From an uncultured bacterium (lineage in GTDB: Bacteria; Bacillota; Clostridia; Lachnospirales; Lachnospiraceae), in assembly GCA_945828315.1 (NCBI GenBank), contig CALZQA010000002.1, positions 1 through 64,000 of the forward strand: a stretch of DNA of 64,000 bases, written 5' to 3'. The position numbers and the translations under genes are program-made. Below the pieces are notes generated by a model, which did no database searches, was not told the origin of the DNA, and saw nothing but the letters and a program-made list of their open reading frames with translations. The stretch's first letter is position 1, and every line of letters starts with the position of its first letter. This document shows positions 9,281 through 18,216 of this stretch, in pieces.

Positions 9281-9305
9281 AAAAAAGGACACAAAATTTG
9301 TGTCC
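9281..9305 (-). terminator. Intrinsic terminator downstream of the preQ1 aptamer
   Basis: GGACACAAATTTTGTGTCC followed by T6 on the minus strand. Confidence 0.85.
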
Positions 9306-9346
9306 ATCGCAATGCAAATAAGAGAAGCCTGAAAACAGGCTCCAAT

Positions 9347-9386
9347 CCCTAGTTTTGTTTATAGACAGGATGGTCACGAACTGTCT
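9347..9386 (-). ncRNA. preQ1-I riboswitch aptamer
   Basis: Minus strand AGACAG-TTCGTGACCATC-CTGTCT-ATAAACAAAACTAGG; P1 hairpin plus A-rich tail as in class I preQ1 aptamers (cf. CCCAG-UUAACAAAACAAGG). Confidence 0.88.
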
Positions 9387-9536
9387 CGCCCGTGCGGGCG
9401 TATGAAATTTTTGATGCATCGCAGATATCTTAGCAGACGGCACTTAAAAATGCAAGGAAAATTTTTTTTTGTGTTGACGCTGTGGCGCGTGAATCGTTAC
9501 AATATAAATCATCAATAGATAAAAAGGGAGATATGC

Positions 9537-10118
9537 ATGAGAATACCGGTAGTGGTAGACTGCCGTTCGCGCGGAATACTTCGCTATCACTTCCGGCTGC
9601 GTCGTTTCGGGCTGGACCGGGGCGAAGGGAAAAAGTACAGGGGCCTGGTCACGGAGCGCAAGTTGGAGCGGCTGAAGGAATACTGCAGGGAAAAGCATTT
9701 GAAATTTTATATCGACAACCGTTACGGCACGCGGGGATCCAGTTACCGGGCGCGTTTTTTGCGAAACAACGACCCGGTTCTGGGGCTGTTTTACTTTTGT
9801 GCATATTGTGGGAAGCCGGTGTCGAAAAAGCATGTAACGGTGGATCATCTCTATCCGGTGGCAAAGGTGTCACGTGATCCGGCGCTGCAAAAGAAGCTGA
9901 GACGGCAGGGAATCGATGATCTTAACAGTGAGAAAAATCTTGTGCCCGCTTGTTATCGCTGCAATCAGGCGAAGGCGGCGCAGATGGGACAGTGGATCCG
10001 AAAGGGTAAGATCGGACGGCATGCATGGGTGTGGGCCCTGCGCTGGCTGTTCCGGATCGCTGTTCTGGTGATGATCATTCTGATAATCGCTTATTTATAT
10101 TCAATATTACATACATAA
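9537..10118 (+). CDS. HNH endonuclease-like protein with C-terminal transmembrane anchor
   Basis: FCAYCGKPV...VTVDHLYPVAK...LNSEKNLVPACYRCNQAKA; C-terminal LFRIAVLVMIILIIAYLYSIL. Confidence 0.8.
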   Translation: MRIPVVVDCRSRGILRYHFRLRRFGLDRGEGKKYRGLVTERKLERLKEYCREKHLKFYIDNRYGTRGSSYRARFLRNNDPVLGLFYFCAYCGKPVSKKHVTVDHLYPVAKVSRDPALQKKLRRQGIDDLNSEKNLVPACYRCNQAKAAQMGQWIRKGKIGRHAWVWALRWLFRIAVLVMIILIIAYLYSILHT

Positions 10119-10131
10119 AGGAGGACACAAT

Positions 10132-11352
10132 ATGAGTATGAATGAGGTCGTGAGCGCGGAGCGCGTTCATATCGGTTTTTTCGGATGCCGAAATGCAGGT
10201 AAATCCAGTCTGGTCAATGCGATCACAGCGCAGGAATTGTCCGTTGTGAGTGATACCGCGGGAACGACGACGGATCCCGTGAAAAAATCCATGGAGCTTC
10301 TGCCCATCGGACCGGTGGTGATCGTGGACACACCGGGATTTGATGATCTGGGAGAACTTGGGGAAAAACGTGTGGCGCGCACCCGCGCGGTCCTGCGGAC
10401 GATCGATGTGGCAGTGCTCGTCATCGATGTGGCAGCAGGTGTGCAGGACACGGATCGGAAGCTTTTGACACTGATCGAAGAACGAAAGCTGCCGTATCTG
10501 ATCGCGTGGAACAAGTCTGACGAACATGCACCGGCGGTGGAAATGGCCGGCGTGGCGATTGAACAGCAGCTTTGGGTGAGTGCCAAAACAGGCCATGGCA
10601 TCAAAGAATTAAAGGATGCCATCGGTGCTCTGGCGAAGGGACAGAAAGAGCCGTTGCCGCTGGTGGCGGACCTGATCCGTCCGGGCGATCTGCTCGTACT
10701 GGTTGTTCCCATTGATTCGGCAGCTCCGAAGGGCAGACTGATCCTTCCGCAGCAGCAGACGATCCGGGATATTCTGGATGCGGATGCGCGGGCACTGGTT
10801 GTCAAGGAAAATGAATTGAATCATACGCTGGAAGAAATTGTAAATCCGCCTGCCATGGTGATCACGGATTCACAGGCATTTGAGAAGGTGGCAGCAGAGG
10901 TACCGGAAGATGTGCCGCTCACTTCTTTTTCCATTTTGATGGCGCGGCATAAGGGATTCTTAGATCTGGCGGTATCCGGCGCGGCAAAGCTGGACGCGTT
11001 GCAGGATGGCGATAAAGTGCTGATCTGTGAGGGTTGCACCCATCACAGACAGTGCGGCGATATTGGTACGGAAAAACTGCCGAAATGGCTGCGGAATTAT
11101 ACAGGAAAAGATCTGATACTGGAATTTACCTCCGGCAAGGGATTCCCGGAGGATGTCTCTGAATACGCACTGGTTCTGCACTGCGGAGGCTGCATGCTGA
11201 CGGAGCGGGAGGTGCTTGCGCGCATGGAGCAGGCGACAGAGCAGGGGACACCGGTAACAAATTACGGCACGGCGATCGCGCAGATGAATGGTATCCTGAA
11301 GCGTTCGTTATCGATCTTTCCGGATCTGGCAGTACAGGTAAAAGCCCACTGA
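10132..11352 (+). CDS. hydF: [FeFe]-hydrogenase maturation GTPase HydF
   Basis: GTPase motifs GCRNAGKSSL, DTPGFDD, NKSD; C-terminal CTHHRQ...LHCGGCM cluster ligands. Confidence 0.95.
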   Translation: MSMNEVVSAERVHIGFFGCRNAGKSSLVNAITAQELSVVSDTAGTTTDPVKKSMELLPIGPVVIVDTPGFDDLGELGEKRVARTRAVLRTIDVAVLVIDVAAGVQDTDRKLLTLIEERKLPYLIAWNKSDEHAPAVEMAGVAIEQQLWVSAKTGHGIKELKDAIGALAKGQKEPLPLVADLIRPGDLLVLVVPIDSAAPKGRLILPQQQTIRDILDADARALVVKENELNHTLEEIVNPPAMVITDSQAFEKVAAEVPEDVPLTSFSILMARHKGFLDLAVSGAAKLDALQDGDKVLICEGCTHHRQCGDIGTEKLPKWLRNYTGKDLILEFTSGKGFPEDVSEYALVLHCGGCMLTEREVLARMEQATEQGTPVTNYGTAIAQMNGILKRSLSIFPDLAVQVKAH

Positions 11353-11501
11353 ACGTCATCTTCGGAGGCAAACTGGTAAAATAAAGAATAGAATAATTGT
11401 CTCATTTGTGCTATACTGAGCGCAAGTGAGTCAACATGCTTGACGAAAAACTCTAACAACAAAGCATGGCATCAGCCATCCTGCGTGGGAAGTGAGCGAA
11501 C

Positions 11502-13832
11502 ATGAAGCAGTTAAAAATACGAGTCTATGGCATCGTGCAGGGCGTGGGTTTCCGCCCCTTTGTCAGCCGTCTTGCGGCGGCAAACAGTCTGCGCGGCAGC
11601 GTCTGTAACAAGGGCTCTTATGTGGAGATCATTGTACAGGGAGAGACGCCTGCACTGATGCGATTTCAAAAAAATCTGAAGACCATGGCCCCGGAGCGGT
11701 CTGTCATATTAAAAACAGATGTGACAGAGCAACAGCCGGGGAAATTTACAGATTTTCGGATCATCGAGAGCAAAAAAAGATCCGGTGACATTTTCGTGTC
11801 TCCGGATATCGCTATCTGTCCCACTTGTAAAACTGAATTATTTGATAAGAACAATCGCCGTTATCTGCATCCGTTCATCAACTGTACGGCCTGCGGACCG
11901 CGGCTGACGATCTTAAAACAGATGCCCTACGACCGTGCGCGGACAACAATGTCGGAGTTTGACATGTGTCCGAAGTGCGCGGCGGAATATGAGACCATGG
12001 GCGACCGCCGTTACGATGCGCAGCCGGTATGCTGTCCGGACTGCGGGCCGCAGGTGTATCTCATGGATGAACCGCAGATCCGCGGCACAGAAGCGATCCG
12101 GCGCACCAGAGAGGTGATCCGGGCGGGTGGTATTGCAGCAATTAAGGGCATCGGAGGCTTTCATCTGTGTTGTGATGCCGGGAATGAAGCAGCGGTGGTG
12201 CTGCTCCGAACCCGAAAAAGCCGTCCGGCAAAACCTTTTGCGGTGATGGCGAGGGATCCGGAGACGGCAAAACGTATCTGTGAGATCGATAACGCGCAGG
12301 CGGCGCTTCTGGACAGTCCGCAAAAGCCCATCGTGATCTGCCGGAAACGGGGTGAGGAAGTCGCGCCGTCAGTGGCGCCGGACAATCCGACGCTGGGCGT
12401 GATGCTGCCCTATGCGCCACTGCAATTACTGTTGTTTGATGACCCGGAGGATGTGTCTGCTGCGGATTTCCCGGATGTCCTTGTCATGACAAGCGGAAAT
12501 CGTGGTGGTGCGCCAATCTGTCGAAATGATGCGGAGGTATCGGAACAACTGGCAGAGCTGTGCGATATCATCCTGTCGAACGATCGGGATATACTCATTC
12601 GTGCGGATGATTCCGTGATAGAGACATCTGACGGAGAACCGTACATGCTGCGTCGCTCCCGTGGATATGCGCCGCTGCCGACGGCGGTATCTCAGGAATG
12701 GCAGGGACAGGTGCTGGCGGTGGGAGGAGAACTGAAGAATACGTTTTGTATCGGAAAGGACAGCTTTTTCTACCCGTCGCCCTATGTGGGAGACTTGTCG
12801 GATCTGCGCTCGGAGCGGGCGTTGACAGAGACGGTCACGCGCATGCTGGAACTGTTTGAGGCAAAACCGGCAGCAGTGGCATGCGATCTTCATCCGGATT
12901 ACCGGGCATCGGCGTATGCAAAAACGTTAGGGCTGCCAGTTTTTGAGGTACAGCACCACTATGCCCATATCTTATCATGCATGGCAGAGAACGATGTGCT
13001 GGACGAGCGGGTGATCGGTGTTGCCTTTGACGGAACCGGCTACGGCATGGACGGCAGTGTGTGGGGCGGCGAATTTCTCGTCGCGGGCATTGACGGCTTT
13101 GAACGGACGGGCACTCTGGCACCCTTCATGCAGATGGGCGGTGACGCGGCGGCGAGAGAGGGTTGGCGCATTGCGGTGTCCATGCTGCTCAAGCAGTACG
13201 GGAAAAGTGAGGCGGCAGCTTTGGCATCACAGCTGGGTCTGTGTGACACCAATACGGTGGAACTACTGGCAGCAGCACAGGCAGCAGGCCTGGGCTGTGT
13301 GACATCCACGAGCGCGGGACGGTTGTTTGACGCAGTGAGTTCACTGCTGGGCATCCGGCGCGAGTCTACGTTTGAGGGTGAGGCGGCAACTGCGCTACAG
13401 TACACCGCATGTCGAAGGGACGTTCCTTTTGCCGCGGTCTGGCGGGGGGATGCTTCTTCTGTCATGCCCTGTCTGGAGGATGCTACGCGTGATGTAATTG
13501 TCACGTTGGACCATGCGCCGCTTGTTGACCGGTTGATTCAGGGGCGGATCGCAGGCGAACCGGTGGAGAAGCTGGCGTATCTGTTCCACGAGGCGCTGGC
13601 AGAGGGGATCAAAACCACCTGCGAAACGATCCGAAAGCGCACAGGTCTGACCACCGTTGTGCTTTCCGGCGGCTGCTTCTGTAACCGTCTGCTATTGCAT
13701 CTGGCACAGGAACGACTGAAGAACGCAGGCTTCCGGGTGCTGACACATCACCGGATCCCGGCAAATGACGGAGGGATCGCGCTTGGACAGGCAATCTACG
13801 CGATGCGGCGGCTACAGGACGCAGGGCATTGA
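11502..13832 (+). CDS. hypF: Carbamoyltransferase HypF
   Basis: Acylphosphatase start GIVQGVGFRPFV, zinc fingers CPTC/CTACGPR/CPKC/CCPDCGP, YrdC-like GIGGFHLCCDA, Kae1-like HHYAHILSC, VLSGGCFCNRLLL. Confidence 0.96.
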   Translation: MKQLKIRVYGIVQGVGFRPFVSRLAAANSLRGSVCNKGSYVEIIVQGETPALMRFQKNLKTMAPERSVILKTDVTEQQPGKFTDFRIIESKKRSGDIFVSPDIAICPTCKTELFDKNNRRYLHPFINCTACGPRLTILKQMPYDRARTTMSEFDMCPKCAAEYETMGDRRYDAQPVCCPDCGPQVYLMDEPQIRGTEAIRRTREVIRAGGIAAIKGIGGFHLCCDAGNEAAVVLLRTRKSRPAKPFAVMARDPETAKRICEIDNAQAALLDSPQKPIVICRKRGEEVAPSVAPDNPTLGVMLPYAPLQLLLFDDPEDVSAADFPDVLVMTSGNRGGAPICRNDAEVSEQLAELCDIILSNDRDILIRADDSVIETSDGEPYMLRRSRGYAPLPTAVSQEWQGQVLAVGGELKNTFCIGKDSFFYPSPYVGDLSDLRSERALTETVTRMLELFEAKPAAVACDLHPDYRASAYAKTLGLPVFEVQHHYAHILSCMAENDVLDERVIGVAFDGTGYGMDGSVWGGEFLVAGIDGFERTGTLAPFMQMGGDAAAREGWRIAVSMLLKQYGKSEAAALASQLGLCDTNTVELLAAAQAAGLGCVTSTSAGRLFDAVSSLLGIRRESTFEGEAATALQYTACRRDVPFAAVWRGDASSVMPCLEDATRDVIVTLDHAPLVDRLIQGRIAGEPVEKLAYLFHEALAEGIKTTCETIRKRTGLTTVVLSGGCFCNRLLLHLAQERLKNAGFRVLTHHRIPANDGGIALGQAIYAMRRLQDAGH

Positions 13833-13950
13833 GGACGCATTTTTTCGCGCGTGCCCGGTCACACGGGACAGAAGACGCATGTTTTAAATGAGGATCTGTT
13901 TGGTGCGTTGAAGTGCACCGTCAAAATGCGATGACAGAAAAGGAGAATAC

Positions 13951-14289
13951 ATGACTATGACATCAGAAAATGCAACAACCGGGGCGGAAGAGATACAGCC
14001 GACCCGTGTCGCCCTCATCGGTATCGTGGTGGAAAATCCTCAGGCAGTGCCGCGGATGAATGAACTTCTGCACGAGTATGCCCATTATGTGATCGGGCGT
14101 ATGGGGATTCCCTATGAGAAACGGGGCGTATCGATCATCAGTGTGGCAGTAGATGCACCGTCAGACGTGATCAGCGCGCTGTCCGGAAAGATCGGACGAC
14201 TGGAGGGCATTTCCACAAAAACAATTTATTCCAAGCTGCCCGACAACGGTGTAGCCCTGAGGCAAAAACAACCGGAGACAGAAACATGA
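13951..14289 (+). CDS. TM1266-family iron-only hydrogenase system regulator
   Basis: Short ACT-like protein RVALIGIVVENP...IIGRMGIPY-type motif immediately before hydE. Confidence 0.85.
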   Translation: MTMTSENATTGAEEIQPTRVALIGIVVENPQAVPRMNELLHEYAHYVIGRMGIPYEKRGVSIISVAVDAPSDVISALSGKIGRLEGISTKTIYSKLPDNGVALRQKQPETET

Positions 14290-15329
14290 TGGATAGAAAA
14301 CAACGGATCGATGCACTTGCAAACGAACAGATATTGCCGGAGGAGGAACTGATCGCGCTGATTACTGACGCCACACCTGAGAGCGACGAATATTTATTCG
14401 AGCAGGCCCGAAAGGCGCGGGAGGCGGTGTATGGAAAAGCAGTCTATATGCGCGGGTTGATCGAGTTCACAAACTATTGCAAAAACGACTGCTACTACTG
14501 CGGGATCCGGCGCAGCGCGATGGGCGCTGAGCGTTACCGGCTGAGTGAGGAGCAGATCTTAGACTGCTGCGAGGCAGGTTACGGGCTGGGATTTCGCACC
14601 TTTGTGTTACAGGGCGGCGAGGATGGCTATTACACGGATGAACGGATTCTGTCGATCGTTTCTGGAATAAAAGAAAAATATCCGGACTGCGCGGTGACAT
14701 TGTCCATTGGAGAGCGGGAGCGGGACAGCTATGAGGCTTTTTTCAAGGCGGGGGCAGACCGTTATCTCCTGCGCCACGAGACTGCGGACGAAGCTCATTA
14801 CAGAACCCTCCATCCGCCGGAATTATCCCTCACGCACCGCAAACAGTGCCTGCGGGATCTAAAGGAGATCGGCTATCAGGTGGGCTGTGGCTTTATGGTG
14901 GGTTCGCCGGGACAAAAAGCCGAACATCTGGTAAAGGATCTGCAGTTTATTCATGAATTGCAACCTCATATGGTCGGCATCGGTCCCTTTGTGCCGCACC
15001 ACGATACGCCCTTTGCAGAGGAGGCGCAGGGCGGATTGGAATTGACGCTGCGGCTCCTGGCGATCATCCGGCTCATGGAGCCCCATGTGCTGCTTCCCGC
15101 GACGACTGCACTTGGCACAATCGATCCGCGTGGCAGGGAGAAGGGCATTCTGGCAGGTGCCAATGTGGTCATGCCGAACCTGTCCCCACAGGATGTCCGA
15201 AAGAAATATATGCTTTACGACAACAAGATCTGTACCGGAGATGAGGCTGCAGAATGTGTCAAATGTTTAGAACGGCGGATCGCGTCCACAGGCTATGAAC
15301 TGGTCTGTGACCGGGGCGATTACCGGTAA
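14286..15329 (+). CDS. hydE: [FeFe]-hydrogenase H-cluster radical SAM maturase HydE
   Basis: EFTNYCKNDCYYCGIR (CX3CX2C), LQGGEDGYYTDERI. Confidence 0.94.
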   Translation: MMDRKQRIDALANEQILPEEELIALITDATPESDEYLFEQARKAREAVYGKAVYMRGLIEFTNYCKNDCYYCGIRRSAMGAERYRLSEEQILDCCEAGYGLGFRTFVLQGGEDGYYTDERILSIVSGIKEKYPDCAVTLSIGERERDSYEAFFKAGADRYLLRHETADEAHYRTLHPPELSLTHRKQCLRDLKEIGYQVGCGFMVGSPGQKAEHLVKDLQFIHELQPHMVGIGPFVPHHDTPFAEEAQGGLELTLRLLAIIRLMEPHVLLPATTALGTIDPRGREKGILAGANVVMPNLSPQDVRKKYMLYDNKICTGDEAAECVKCLERRIASTGYELVCDRGDYR

Positions 15330-15367
15330 AGATCAATAGAATAACAAAACACAGGAGGAATAAATAA

Positions 15368-16786
15368 ATGTACAATCCCAAATCAAACAAGGCAGAGGAA
15401 TTTATTGATGACGGCGAGATCCTGGAGACACTGGAATACGCCGAGAAAAACAAGCGCAACGGGGAACTGATCGATCAGATCCTTGAGAAAGCAAAGCTGC
15501 GCAAGGGGCTTTCCCACCGCGAGGCAGCCGTTCTTCTGGACTGCGAGCTGGAAGACCGTAATGAGCAGATCTATGCGCTGGCAAAGCAGATCAAGAAAGA
15601 CTTTTACGGCAACCGTATCGTGATGTTTGCGCCATTGTATCTGTCAAACTACTGCATCAACAGCTGTGTGTACTGTCCCTATCATATCAAAAATAAACAC
15701 ATTGCCCGCAAAAAGTTAACGCAGGACGAGATCCGTGCGGAGGTCATTGCGCTGCAGGATATGGGACATAAGCGACTGGCTCTGGAGACCGGTGAAGACC
15801 CGGTGAACAATCCGATCGAGTATATTTTGGAAAGTATTGAGACGATCTATGGTATCAAGCACAAAAACGGTGCCATTCGCCGGGTGAATGTCAACATTGC
15901 AGCAACGACGGTGGAAAATTACAGACGTTTGAAAAACGCAGGTATCGGAACATACATTTTATTCCAGGAGACCTACCACAAAAAAAGTTACGAAAAACTG
16001 CATCCGGCAGGACCCAAACACGACTACGCATATCATACCGAGGCGATGGACCGCGCGATGGAGGGCGGCATTGACGATGTAGGCTTAGGTGTACTGTTCG
16101 GTCTGGAGATGTACCGTTACGAGTTCGCAGGACTTCTTATGCACGCAGAACATCTGGAGGCAGTTCATGGCGTTGGCCCCCATACGATCAGCGTGCCCCG
16201 TATCCGGCATGCGGACGATATCGATCCGGAGGCATTTGACAATAGTATCGATGATGACATTTTTGCAAAGATCGTAGCCTGCATCCGCATCGCCGTGCCT
16301 TATACCGGCATGATCGTGTCCACAAGAGAGAGCAAAAAGACGAGAGAGCGCGTGCTGCAACTGGGCATCTCGCAGATCAGCGGCGGTTCCCGCACCAGTG
16401 TCGGCGGCTATGTAGAGGAAGAACCGGAGGAGGAAAACAGCGCACAGTTTGATGTCATCGATAACCGGCCGTTGGATGAAGTGGTCAAGTGGCTGATGGA
16501 GCAGGAATATATTCCCAGTTTCTGTACCGCATGCTATCGCGAGGGACGTACCGGAGACCGCTTTATGTCGCTGTGCAAGAGCGGCCAGATCCAGAACTGC
16601 TGTCACCCTAACGCACTCATGACCTTAAAAGAGTACCTGTGTGACTACGCAAAGCCCGAGACGCGAGCCATCGGCGATGCACTGATCCAGAAGGAGCTTG
16701 CAAATATCCCCAACGAAAAGGTGCGCGGTATTGTTGTCGATAACCTTGCAAAGATTGCACAGGGCAGCAGGGATTTCAGATTCTAA
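15368..16786 (+). CDS. hydG: [FeFe]-hydrogenase H-cluster radical SAM maturase HydG
   Basis: CINSCVYCPYH (CX3CX2C), RLALETGEDP, C-terminal CTACYREGRTGDRFMSLCKSGQIQNCC. Confidence 0.95.
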   Translation: MYNPKSNKAEEFIDDGEILETLEYAEKNKRNGELIDQILEKAKLRKGLSHREAAVLLDCELEDRNEQIYALAKQIKKDFYGNRIVMFAPLYLSNYCINSCVYCPYHIKNKHIARKKLTQDEIRAEVIALQDMGHKRLALETGEDPVNNPIEYILESIETIYGIKHKNGAIRRVNVNIAATTVENYRRLKNAGIGTYILFQETYHKKSYEKLHPAGPKHDYAYHTEAMDRAMEGGIDDVGLGVLFGLEMYRYEFAGLLMHAEHLEAVHGVGPHTISVPRIRHADDIDPEAFDNSIDDDIFAKIVACIRIAVPYTGMIVSTRESKKTRERVLQLGISQISGGSRTSVGGYVEEEPEEENSAQFDVIDNRPLDEVVKWLMEQEYIPSFCTACYREGRTGDRFMSLCKSGQIQNCCHPNALMTLKEYLCDYAKPETRAIGDALIQKELANIPNEKVRGIVVDNLAKIAQGSRDFRF

Positions 16787-16805
16787 AGAGACCTTTATGC
16801 CAGAA

Positions 16806-16853
16806 TTCGTCATTCTGACGAAGCCCGATCGGCATTTCGTCAATCCGACGGAA
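16806..16853. repeat. Two related palindromes downstream of hydG
   Basis: TTCGTCATTCTGACGAA (16806-16822) and TTCGTCAATCCGACGGAA (16836-16853), starts 30 bp apart. Confidence 0.7.
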
Positions 16854-16967
16854 AATTTTTCAAATCTTTAGGTAATCCGTGCATAGCAATTTCTTCCGGA
16901 ATTTTGTATAGTTAGTACAGTTAAAAAACCGTGAACAACAAATCAAAATTTTTAGGAGGACACACCA

Positions 16968-18077
16968 ATGTCAAGTTTATCATGTAAGAACATTTGTAAA
17001 GTATACCCTAACGGCTTTGAGGCTGTTAAGAATTTCAACCTCGAGGTAGAGGACAAGGAATTCATCATCTTCGTAGGACCTTCCGGATGTGGTAAGTCAA
17101 CAACTCTCCGTATGATCGCTGGTCTGGAGGAGATCTCTTCCGGTGAGCTGTATATCGACGGCAAGTTAGAGAATGATGTAGAGCCCAAGGATCGTGATAT
17201 TGCGATGGTATTCCAGAACTACGCTCTGTATCCTCATATGACTGTATACCAGAACATGGCATTCGGTCTGAAGATGCGTAAGGTTCCCAAGGATGTCATT
17301 GACCAGAAGGTACGTGAGGCAGCTAAGATCCTTGATCTGGAGAAATTATTAGACCGTAAGCCGAAGGCTCTTTCCGGTGGACAGAGACAGCGTGTTGCTA
17401 TGGGTCGTGCGATCGTTCGTAATCCTAAGGTATTCCTGATGGATGAGCCTTTATCAAACCTGGATGCAAAGTTAAGAGTACAGATGCGTTCCGAGATTTC
17501 TGCATTACATCAGAAACTGGGCGCAACCATCATCTACGTTACACATGATCAGACCGAGGCTATGACCTTAGGTACCAGAATCGTTGTATTAAAGGATGGT
17601 ATCATCCAGCAGGTAGATTCTCCTCAGAGATTATATGCTGAGCCTGACAACCTCTTTGTTGCAGGATTCATCGGATCTCCTCAGATGAACTTTGTTGATG
17701 CTGTCTGCAAGATCAACGGTTCAGAGGTTACATTAACCTTCGATAAGTTCTCTGTAGTACTTCCTCCGGCAAAGGCTCAGAAGCTCATCGACGGCAACTA
17801 TGACGGAAAGACCGTTGTATTAGGTATTAGACCTGAGAACATCTCAGATGATAAGGAAGATGTTGCAAAGGCAGCATGCAAGGTTACCACAGAGGTTACC
17901 GGATACGAGCTGCTCGGTGCAGAGGTTCTGTTATACTTCTCTGTTGCAGGCGCTAAGATGACTGCAAGCGTTTCTTCCAACACACCTGCTCGTTACGGCG
18001 ATACTGTAGAGCTGGCATTCGACGCAAACGCAATGCATGTATTTGACAAAGAGACTGAGCTGACCATTACCAACTAG
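16968..18077 (+). CDS. msmX: Carbohydrate ABC transporter ATPase, MsmX/UgpC family (solitary)
   Basis: [50 protein letters not shown]-terminal TOBE-like region. Confidence 0.9.
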   Translation: MSSLSCKNICKVYPNGFEAVKNFNLEVEDKEFIIFVGPSGCGKSTTLRMIAGLEEISSGELYIDGKLENDVEPKDRDIAMVFQNYALYPHMTVYQNMAFGLKMRKVPKDVIDQKVREAAKILDLEKLLDRKPKALSGGQRQRVAMGRAIVRNPKVFLMDEPLSNLDAKLRVQMRSEISALHQKLGATIIYVTHDQTEAMTLGTRIVVLKDGIIQQVDSPQRLYAEPDNLFVAGFIGSPQMNFVDAVCKINGSEVTLTFDKFSVVLPPAKAQKLIDGNYDGKTVVLGIRPENISDDKEDVAKAACKVTTEVTGYELLGAEVLLYFSVAGAKMTASVSSNTPARYGDTVELAFDANAMHVFDKETELTITN

Positions 18078-18107
18078 TCAGGGTATCGGTTTTTACAGAT
18101 CAAATTC

Positions 18108-18143
18108 AAAGGCTGACATGTGAAATGCATGTCGGCCTTTTTT
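18108..18143 (+). terminator. Rho-independent terminator
   Basis: AAAGGCTGACATG-TGAAATG-CATGTCGGCCTTTTTT. Confidence 0.85.
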
Positions 18144-18216
18144 ATACGGCTATTGGCATTTTTATGGAAATGTGTTATAGTTAACAATATATGTAATGCA
18201 ATATGGAGGAAAAGTG

